Positions 50,959 to 60,276 of a stretch of 64,000 nucleotides of DNA are shown piece after piece. The translations under genes were made by a program, and so were the position numbers. The DNA is taken from contig OW121741.1 in NCBI GenBank assembly GCA_933228675.1, forward strand, positions 19,605,997 through 19,669,996, given 5' to 3'. The stretch's first letter is position 1, and every line of letters begins with the position of its first letter. The notes beneath the pieces are model-generated. The model searched no databases and was not told the origin of the DNA. It was given only the letters and a program-made list of their open reading frames with translations. The DNA is from Stomorhina lunata. Lineage: Eukaryota > Arthropoda > Insecta > Diptera > Rhiniidae.

Positions 50959-53900
50959 CTAGAAAGATCCAGAAATTTTCACTTCACTAACAAATTTTCT
51001 TTCTTTTATCATAAATTTTCACTCACCCATTAGGTCAGTCCATGTATAAATCACTGTGGTCGAAAATAGCAGCAGAAAATCTTGTTGAAAATATACCTCC
51101 AAATCTATATAACTGCTGTTTTTGACCACCTCCACATTGTTCATATAAGCCGAGGTTAGCTTGGGCATATAAACCAGAGAACGACAATTAAAAAGACAGC
51201 CACATTTCATGGCATCTTCCAGATTGTTATCGCTATATTTGGACTCACCTTCTTGCTCGAAATTTTGAAATTTTTCTAAAAAAAACAAAAATTAAAAAAA
51301 TTTGAAAAAAAAGAAATATTTTTGTTATAATAAACGAAAAATAAAGTTATAACAGGCTCTTAAATAGAATTTTCGATAAAAATTCTCAAATACGCCTTTG
51401 AAAACTTTTTGAAACGTTTGTCTATTAAGGGAATAAGTTTTTCTTACTATTGTAACGATATAGACATGGAAAATCGCTTATGCGACAGGGTCTAAAGTGT
51501 CCGAGGGGATAGAATAGATCCACTGTACAATTGCAAAATTTCACCAGATATTCTTGTTGACATTGGGCCTGACAATTCTCGAACATATAGCGATGGGTGC
51601 TGAGGGATTTGTAATGAATACTTTGTAGTTCGTCCTAAGGGCGAGAAAGAAACTAAGTAATTCTATTTAAGCAAATATTGTAACATACCTTAGGGATTTT
51701 CAAAATATTTTATTTTTCAAAAATTTCCTATTTTTATAGTTTCCCATTTTTATAGGAAATTTTTCAAAAATTTTCCATTTTTATAAGAAATTTTTCAAAA
51801 ATTTCGAATTTTTATAGGAAAATTTTCAAAAATTTCCCATTTAAATAGGAAATTTTTCAAAAATTTCCTATTTTTATAGGAAATTTTTCAAAATTTTCCT
51901 ATTTTTATAGGAAATTTTTCAAAAATTTTTATAGGAAATTTTTAAAAAATGTCCTATTTTAATAGGTATTTTTTCCAAAATTTCCTATTTTTAAAGGAAA
52001 TTTTTCAAAATTTTCTTATTTTCATAGAAAATTTTTCAAAAATTTCCTATTTTTATAAGAAATTTTTCAAAAATTTCCTATTTTTATAGGAAATTTTTCC
52101 AAAATTTTATATTTTTATAGGAAATTTTTCCAAAATTTCCTGTTTTTATAGAAAATTTTTCAAAAATTTCCTATTTTTATAGGAAATTTTTCAAAAATTT
52201 TTATATATAATATAATTATATATAATTTCCTATTTTTAAAGGAAATTTTTCAAAAATTTCCTATTTTTATAGAAAATTTTTCAAAAATTTCCTATTTTTA
52301 TAGGAAAATTTTCAAAAATTTCCTATTTTTATAGGAAAATTTTCAAAAATTTCCTATTTTTATAGGAAATTTTTCAAAAATTTCCTATTTTTATAGGAAA
52401 TTTTTCAAAAATTTCCTATTTTTATAGGAAATTTTTCAAAAATTTCCTATTTTTATAGGAAATTTTTCAAAAATTACCTATTTTTATAGGAAATTTTTCA
52501 AAAATTTCCTATTTTTATAGGAAATTTTTCAAAAATTTCCTATTTTTATAGGAAATTTTTCAAAAATTTCCTATTTTTATAGGAAATTTTTCAAAAATTT
52601 CCTATTTTTATAGGAAATTTTTTCAAAAATTTCCTATTTTTATAGGAAATTTTTTAAAAATTTCCTATTTTTATAGGAAATTTTTCAAAAATTTCCTATT
52701 TTTATAGGAAATTTTTCAAAAATTTCCTATTTTTATAGGAAATTTTTCAAAAATTTCCTATTTTTATAGGAAATTTTTCAAAAATTTCCTATTTTTATAG
52801 GAAATTTTTCAAAAATTTCCTATTTTTATAGGAAATTTTTCAAAAATTTCCTATTTTTATAGGAAATTTTTCAAAAATTTCCAATTTTTATAGGAAATTT
52901 TTCAAAAATTTCCTATTTTTATAGGAAATTTTTCAAAAATTTCCTATTTTTATAGGAAATTTTTCAAAAATTTCCTATTTTTATAGGAAATTTTTCAAAA
53001 ATTTCCTATTTTTATAGGAAATTTTTCAAAAATTTCCTATTTTTATAGGAAATTTTTCAAAAATTTCCTATTTTTATAGGAAATTTTTCAAAAATTTCCT
53101 ATTTTTATAGGAAATTTTTCAAAAATTTCCTATTTTTATAGGAAATTTTTCAAAAATTTCCTATTTTTATAGGAAATTTTTCAAAAATTTCCTATTTTTA
53201 TAGGAAATTTTTCAAAAATTTCCTATTTTTATAGGAAATTTTTCAAAAATTTCCTATTTTTATAGGAAATTTTTCAAAAATTTCCTATTTTTATAGGAAA
53301 TTTTTCAAAAATTTCCTATTTTTATAGGAAATTTTTCAAAAATTTCCTATTTTTATAGGAAATTTTTCAAAAATTTCCTATTTTTATAGGAAATTTTTCA
53401 AAAATTTCCTATTTTTATAGGAAATTTTTCAAAAATTTCCTATTTTTATAGGAAATTTTTCAAAAATTTCCTATTTTTATAGGAAATTTTTCAAAAATTT
53501 CCTATTTTTATAGGAAATTTTTCAAAAATTTCCTATTTTTATAGGAAATTTTTCAAAAATTTCCTATTTTTATAGGAAATTTTTCAAAAATTTCCTATTT
53601 TTATAGGAAATTTTTCAAAAATTTCCTATTTTTATAGGAAATTTTTCAAAAATTTCCTTTTTTAATAGGAAATTTTTCAAAAATTTCCTATTTTTATAGG
53701 AAATTTTTCCAAAATTTCCTATTTTTATAGGAAATTTTTCAAAAATTTCCTATTTTTATAGGAAATTTTTCAAAAATTTCCTATTTTTATAGGAAATTTT
53801 TCAAAAATTTCCTATTTTTATAGGAAATTTTTCAAAAATTTCCTATTTTTATAGGAAATTTTTCAAAAATTTCCTATTTTTATAGGAAATTTTTCAAAAA

Positions 53901-56900
53901 ATTCCTATTTTTATAGGAAATTTTTCAAAAATTTCCTATTTTTATAGGAAATTTTTCAAAAATTTCCTATTTTTATAGGAAATTTTTCAAAAATTTCCTA
54001 TTTTTATAGGAAATTTTTCAAAAATTTCCTATTTTTATAGGAAATTTTTCAAAAATTTCCTATTTTTATAGGAAATTTTTCAAAAATTTCCTATTTTTAT
54101 AGGAAATTTTTCAAAAATTTCCTATTTTTATAGGAAATTTTTCAAAAATTTCCTATTTTTATAGGAAATTTTTCAAAAATTTCCTATTTTTATAGGAAAT
54201 TTTTCAAAAATTTCCTATTTTTATAGGAAATTTTTCAAAAATTTCCTATTTTTATAGGAAATTTTTCAAAAATTTCCTATTTTTATAGGAAATTTTTCAA
54301 AAATTTCCTATTTTTATAGGAAATTTTTCAAAAATTTCCTATTTTTATAGGAAATTTTTCAAAAATTTCCTATTTTTATAGGAAATTTTTCAAAAATTTC
54401 CTATTTTTATAGGAAATTTTTCAAAAATTTCCTATTTTTATAGGAAATTTTTCAAAAATTTCCTATTTTTATAGGAAATTTTTCAAAAATTTCCTATTTT
54501 TATAGGAAATTTTTCAAAAATTTCCTATTTTTATAGGAAATTTTTCAAAAATTTCCTATTTTTATAGGAAATTTTTCAAAAATTTCCTATTTTTATAGTT
54601 TCCCATTTTTATAGGAAATTTTTCAAAAATTTTCCATTTTTATAAGAAATTTTTCAAAAATTTCGAATTTTTATAGGAAAATTTTCAAAAATTTCCCATT
54701 TAAATAGGAAATTTTTCAAAAATTTCCTATTTTTATAGGAAATTTTTCAAAATTTTCCTATTTTTATAGGAAATTTTTCAAAAATTTTTATAGGAAATTT
54801 TTAAAAAATGTCCTATTTTAATAGGTATTTTTTCCAAAATTTCCTATTTTTAAAGGAAATTTTTCAAAATTTTCTTATTTTCATAGAAAATTTTTCAAAA
54901 ATTTCCTATTTTTATAAGAAATTTTTCAAAAATTTCCTATTTTTATAGGAAATTTTTCCAAAATTTTATATTTTTATAGGAAATTTTTCCAAAATTTCCT
55001 GTTTTTATAGAAAATTTTTCAAAAATTTCCTATTTTTATAGGAAATTTTTCAAAAATTTTTATATATAATATAATTATATATAATTTCCTATTTTTAAAG
55101 GAAATTTTTCAAAAATTTCCTATTTTTATAGAAAATTTTTCAAAAATTTCCTATTTTTATAGGAAAATTTTCAAAAATTTCCTATTTTTATAGGAAAATT
55201 TTCAAAAATTTCCTATTTTTATAGGAAATTTTTCAAAAATTTCCTATTTTTATAGGAAATTTTTCAAAAATTTCCTATTTTTATAGGAAATTTTTCAAAA
55301 ATTTCCTATTTTTATAGGAAATTTTTCAAAAATTACCTATTTTTATAGGAAATTTTTCAAAAATTTCCTATTTTTATAGGAAATTTTTCAAAAATTTCCT
55401 ATTTTTATAGGAAATTTTTCAAAAATTTCCTATTTTTATAGGAAATTTTTCAAAAATTTCCTATTTTTATAGGAAATTTTTTCAAAAATTTCCTATTTTT
55501 ATAGGAAATTTTTTAAAAATTTCCTATTTTTATAGGAAATTTTTCAAAAATTTCCTATTTTTATAGGAAATTTTTCAAAAATTTCCTATTTTTATAGGAA
55601 ATTTTTCAAAAATTTCCTATTTTTATAGGAAATTTTTCAAAAATTTCCTATTTTTATAGGAAATTTTTCAAAAATTTCCTATTTTTATAGGAAATTTTTC
55701 AAAAATTTCCTATTTTTATAGGAAATTTTTCAAAAATTTCCAATTTTTATAGGAAATTTTTCAAAAATTTCCTATTTTTATAGGAAATTTTTCAAAAATT
55801 TCCTATTTTTATAGGAAATTTTTCAAAAATTTCCTATTTTTATAGGAAATTTTTCAAAAATTTCCTATTTTTATAGGAAATTTTTCAAAAATTTCCTATT
55901 TTTATAGGAAATTTTTCAAAAATTTCCTATTTTTATAGGAAATTTTTCAAAAATTTCCTATTTTTATAGGAAATTTTTCAAAAATTTCCTATTTTTATAG
56001 GAAATTTTTCAAAAATTTCCTATTTTTATAGGAAATTTTTCAAAAATTTCCTATTTTTTATAGGAAATTTTTCAAAAATTTCCTATTTTTATAGGAAATT
56101 TTTCAAAAATTTCCTATTTTTATAGGAAATTTTTCAAAAATTTCCTATTTTTATAGGAAATTTTTCAAAAATTTCCTATTTTTATAGGAAATTTTTCAAA
56201 AATTTCCTATTTTTATAGGAAATTTTTCAAAAATTTCCTATTTTTATAGGAAATTTTTCAAAAATTTCCTATTTTTATAGGAAATTTTTCAAAAATTTCC
56301 TATTTTTATAGGAAATTTTTCAAAAATTTCCTATTTTTATAGGAAATTTTTCAAAAATTTCCTATTTTTATAGGAAATTTTTCAAAAATTTCCTATTTTT
56401 ATAGGAAATTTTTCAAAAATTTCCTATTTTTATAGGAAATTTTTCAAAAATTTCCTATTTTTATAGGAAATTTTTCAAAAATTTCCTATTTTTATAGGAA
56501 ATTTTTCAAAAATTTCCTATTTTTATAGGAAATTTTTCAAAAATTTCCTATTTTTATAGGAAATTTTTCAAAAATTTCCTATTTTTATAGGAAATTTTTC
56601 AAAAATTTCCTATTTTTATAGGAAATTTTTCAAAAATTTCCTATTTTTATAGGAAATTTTTCAAAAATTTCCTATTTTTATAGGAAATTTTTCAAAAATT
56701 TCCTATTTTTATAGGAAATTTTTCAAAAATTTCCTATTTTTATAGGAAATTTTTCAAAAATTTCCTATTTTTATAGGAAATTTTTCAAAAATTTCCTATT
56801 TTTATAGGAAATTTTTCAAAAATTTCCTATTTTTATAGGAAATTTTTCAAAAATTTCCTATTTTTATAGGAAATTTTTCAAAAATTTCCTATTTTTATAG

Positions 56901-59900
56901 GAAATTTTTCAAAAATTTCCTATTTTTATAGGAAATTTTTCAAAAATTTCCTATTTTTATAGGAAATTTTTCAAAAATTTCCTATTTTTATAGGAAATTT
57001 TTCAAAAATTTCCTATTTTTATAGGAAATTTTTCAAAAATTTCCTATTTTTATAGGAAATTTTTCAAAAATTTCCTATTTTTATAGGAAATTTTTCAAAA
57101 ATTTCCTATTTTTATAGGAAATTTTTCAAAAATTTCCTATTTTTATAGGAAATTTTTCAAAAATTTCCTATTTTTATAGGAAATTTTTCAAAAATTTCCT
57201 ATTTTTATAGGAAATTTTTCAAAAATTTCCTATTTTTATAGGAAATTTTTCAAAAATTTCCTATTTTTATAGGAAATTTTTCAAAAATTTCCTATTTTTA
57301 TAGGAAATTTTTCAAAAATTTCCTATTTTTATAGGAAATTTTTCAAAAATTTCCTATTTTTATAGGAAATTTTTCAAAAATTTCCTATTTTTATAGGAAA
57401 TTTTTCAAAAATTTCCTATTTTTATAGGAAATTTTTCAAAAATTTCCTATTTTTATAGGAAATTTTTCAAAAATTTCCTATTTTTATAGGAAATTTTTCA
57501 AAAATTTCCTATTTTTATAGGAAAATTCCCTATTTTTATAGGAAATTTATCAAAAATTCCCTATTTTTATAGGAAATTTTTCAAAAATTTCCTATTTTTA
57601 TAGGAAATTTTTCAAAAGTTCTTTTTTTATAGAAATTTTTTCAAAAATTTCAGTTTTTTTTAGAAAATTTTTAAAAAATTTCCTATTTTTATAGGAAATT
57701 TTTCAAAAATTTCCTATTTTTATAGGAAATTTTTCAAAAATTTCCTATTTTTATAGGAAATTTTTCAAAAATTTCCTATTTTTATAGGAAATTTTTCAAA
57801 AATTTCCTATTTTTATAGGAAATTTTTCAAAAATTTCCTATTTTTATAGGAAATTTTTCAAAAATTTCCTATTTTTATAGGAAATTTTTCAAAAATTTCC
57901 TATTTTTATAGGAAATTTTTCAAAAATTTCCTATTTTTATAGGAAATTTTTTAAAAATTTCCTATTTTTATAGAAAATTTTTCAAAAATTTCCTATTTTC
58001 ATAGGAAATTTTTCAAAAATTTCCTATTTTCATAGGAAATTTTTCAAAACTTTCCTATTTTTTTATAGGAAATTTTTCAAAAATTTCCTATTTTTATAGG
58101 AAATTTTTCAAAAATTTCCTATTTTTATAGGAAATTTTTCAAAAATTTCCTATTTTTATAGGAAATTTTTCAAAAATTTCCTATTTTTATAGGAAATTTT
58201 TCAAAAATTTCCTATTTTTATAGAAAATTTTTCAAAAATTTTCTATTTTTATAGGAAATTTTTCAAAAATTTCCTATTTTTATAGGAAATTTTTCAAAAA
58301 TTTCCTATTTTTATAGGAAATTTTCCAAAAATTTCCTATTTTTATAGGAAATTTTTCAAAAATTTCCTATTTTTATAGGAAATTTTTCAAAAATTTCCTA
58401 TTTTTATAGGAAATTTTTCAAAAATTTTCTATTTTTATAGGAAATTTTTCAAAAATTTCCTATTTTTATAGGAAATTTTTCAAAAATTTCCTATTTTTAT
58501 AGGAAATTTTTCAAAAATTTCCTATTTTTATAGGAAATTTTTTAAAAATTTCCTATTTTTATAGGAAATTTTTCAAAAATTTCCTATTTTCATAGGAAAT
58601 TTTTCAAAAATTTCCTATTTTTATAGGAAATTTTTCAAAAATTTCCTATTTTTATAGGAAATTTTTCAAAAAATTCCTATTTTTATAGGAAAATTTTCAA
58701 AAATTTCCTATTTTTATAGGAAATTTTTCAAAAATGTCCTATTTTTATAAGAAATTTTTCTAAAATGTCCTATTATTATAGGAAATTTTTCAAAAATTTT
58801 TATAGGAAATTTAAAAATTTCCTATTTTTATAGGAAATTTTTCAAAAATTAACGCATTTCATGTAACTCTCACCTCAAAAACACATTTTCTCACTTTCGA
58901 GGAAAATATACGAGTATTATTGTCAAAAGTATTTAATATAGCCGAGAGCGGTATAGATGTTTTGGTATGGGTATTAACCTCAATAGGTGTTGTGTACCAG
59001 GCATAGGTTTCAGCCAACATAACCTTAAATATCAGAGAAAATCGTTTAAAATCTATCCAAATTTCTTTACTTCCCACTTACCAATATCCCCTTATTATTC
59101 TTGCTCCATGGCGAATGCGCATATTCGCGCAGATGCACCCTAACCGATAGGCCGTTTTGACTTCCCTGACCCTTGGTACGCCAGGGCCAAAACGGATCCA
59201 ATCTTTGCTTCTCTATACCCTCACGCGTTTCGATAGTATTGAAAGCCAAACACATGCCCATTTGGGAGTTGCGTGTAAAAAATATCTCACAACACTCGTA
59301 GTAGTCCTCGAGCCACATGCAGTGGCTAAATATTTCAAAGCACTTCCAGGCCATGAACTGTGAGACCATATAAAAGTTGATATAATTCAATTCCTTAAGC
59401 ATTTTGGGCGGAACATTTTTAAGCTCTTTAAATTTTTGGAATTTTCCAAAGGCCAAAGTATCATAAGCCGTTACGGCCTTTCTAAAGATTGTACGATAAT
59501 CGGTATCGTTTAGATGTTGGGGCTTCAAGAAGACCTCCTCGGCCTCGCTAAAACGTTGCCAGTTGAAGCGATTTCTATTGCATATGGTTATTTCGGGAAA
59601 GGCAATTTGATAGACTGGCATACGGGTATTGGCTACAACTGTGAATAGGGGTTTGGTATTGTATTTATAGGCCACTTGATAGCTTACATAGATGAGAATA
59701 AATACACAAATGGAAAAACTAAGAATCCAAGTGACCCTAGAGTTATACAAAATAATATAGTATAAAAATTTTAAAATTTTAGGTCACCATCGCCACTTAC
59801 TTCTTAAAGGTAGTCACATTTCGGGCAAAAATCCTATTGACTCCATGCATAGTATAGGTACTTGAAAACTCCACCAAAATCCTTCTAAAAAACTCATATA

Positions 59901-60042
59901 ATCCCTCACCATTTTTATGAGAATTTCCCGACATATTAATAATTCCATGATCTTTGTAGGGCCTCGAGGGATTTGAGGAAAATTTTTGTAACTTATTATT
60001 TGATATAGCTCTAAAGTTTCTGTAATCCTGATGAAGCAACAT
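50768..60042 (-). CDS. Pickpocket-like DEG/ENaC sodium channel subunit, complete, six exons
   Basis: Predicted 557-aa subunit of an amiloride-sensitive-type cation channel; DEG/ENaC proteins act as plasma-membrane trimers. Exons by transcript order: 60042-59801, 59736-59082, 59023-58874, 51634-51448, 51275-51027, 50958-50768. All junctions are GT/AG and phases match (2, 0, 0, 1, 1); the total is 1,674 nt including TGA. Landmarks: HG gating motif at 66-67, TM1 about 84-105, FPEITICN at 127-134, cysteine-rich extracellular domain, CGC...C at 436-442, VYFQQ at 472-476, and TM2 from about 490 with SFGGLAGLCIGCS, where G506-C507-S508 fits the G-x-S filter. The start ATG has A at -3. Intron 3 is 7,239 bp of satellite; the others are 58-172 bp. 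Family call is secure. The orthologue within the family was not determined. Confidence 0.93.
51027..51275 (-). CDS. Channel gene exon 5 (residues 412-494)
   Basis: Carries KCGCLFNCRSLVY (C436, C438, C442), the extracellular thumb/palm end with LEVYFQQ, and TWTDLM leading into TM2. The acceptor is a long T run ending TTTAG. The donor ATGG|GTGAGT is phase 1. The next acceptor TTTCTAG completes Ala-495 and gives TWTDLM-ASFGG. Confidence 0.92.
51448..51634 (-). CDS. Channel gene exon 4 (residues 350-411)
   Basis: Continues the cysteine-rich domain: DELQSIHYKSLSTHRYMFEN, then cysteines 370, 374, 383, 385, 399 and 406, including EYLVKFCNCT and FYPLGHFRPC. The acceptor CTCGCCCTTAG sits about 85 bp from the satellite edge. 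Joining to exon 3 gives RKCVFE-DELQS in frame, as expected for the family. Confidence 0.9.
51685..51718. mobile_element. MITE-derived fragment at satellite edge in intron 3
   Basis: AACATACCTTAGGGATTTTC followed by AAAATATTTTATTTTTC closely matches the internal block of the long-TIR MITE at 50134-50170. It leads directly into the first sat31 unit. Confidence 0.7.
51719..58850 (-). repeat. sat31 array filling intron 3 (about 230 units, C orientation)
   Basis: About 7.1 kb of 31-bp units with C-centred cores and TATTTTTATA spacers on the plus strand. In the sense of the host gene (minus) they therefore read as G-centred units with TATAAAAATA. Most central units are identical. Variable units occur at both edges and near 57525-57670. 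A variable block at 51719-52900 reappears 2,859 bp downstream at 54578-55760, including the AT-only insert at 52202 / 55061. It occupies about 98% of the intron between exons 3 and 4. Confidence 0.97.
58874..59023 (-). CDS. Channel gene exon 3 (residues 300-349)
   Basis: Exactly 50 codons, phase 0 at both ends, from VMLAETYAWYTTP to SSKVRKCVFE. This is the extracellular stretch whose RKC begins the conserved R-x-C segment before the cysteine-rich domain. Its donor GAG|GTGAGA lies about 23 bp from the edge of the 7.1-kb satellite. Confidence 0.9.
59082..59736 (-). CDS. Channel gene exon 2 (residues 81-299)
   Basis: Encodes TM1 (WILSFSICVFILIYVSY), the post-TM1 FPEITICN segment followed by NRFNW, and the upper extracellular region with cysteines around CWLEDYYECC-type sequence. 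The acceptor is TATAACTCTAG and the donor is TTG|GTAAGT in phase 0. Read-through of the donor adds only VSGK and a stop, so splicing is required. Confidence 0.92.
59801..60042 (-). CDS. Channel gene exon 1 (residues 1-80)
   Basis: Cytoplasmic N-terminus. It includes FRRILVEFSSTYTMHGVNRI, whose HG pair is the conserved gating motif. It ends in phase 2 at a GTAAGTGG donor. The next exon restores Lys-81 and enters TM1 after a 64-bp intron. Confidence 0.9.
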
Positions 60043-60276
60043 TATTTGAAGTAAAACGATATTCGAAATGTAACAGGAACTAAGTGTAAAGAATGTAACA
60101 TTTGTGGCTTTTCTAAGTAACTAAAATGAAAAGTTTGTGAAAAGATATTTGAAAGGTACATAGCATTTCTAATTAATGTCATTTTAACTTGGTATTTTAC
60201 AATCATTTTTCAAATAAAGGCGGTATTGATGTCAACAAATGAAATGTAAATGAACACCCTACACTGAGTATCTCAA
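60043..60276 (-). promoter_or_regulatory. 5' flank of the channel gene (unique part)
   Basis: Only about 234 bp of non-satellite DNA separates the start codon from the sat31 array, so any core promoter is here or within the satellite. No convincing TATA box is visible. An ACTCAGTG initiator-like sequence on the minus strand lies near 60261-60268. This is a weak positional guess only. Confidence 0.3.

Noticed and set aside
51019..51288. 89-codon open frame taken as a stand-alone protein
   Set aside because: Its first residues come from a TTG codon inside the intron's T run and its last from reading through a donor. It is exon 5 of the channel gene.
58859..59077. 72-codon open frame starting MGSKEIW
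   Set aside because: The first 18 codons are intron 2 and the last few lie past the exon 3 donor. Only residues from VMLAETY to VFE belong to a protein.
59157..59363. Plus-strand 68-codon frame
   Set aside because: It is antisense to exon 2 of the channel gene, which has clear family motifs.
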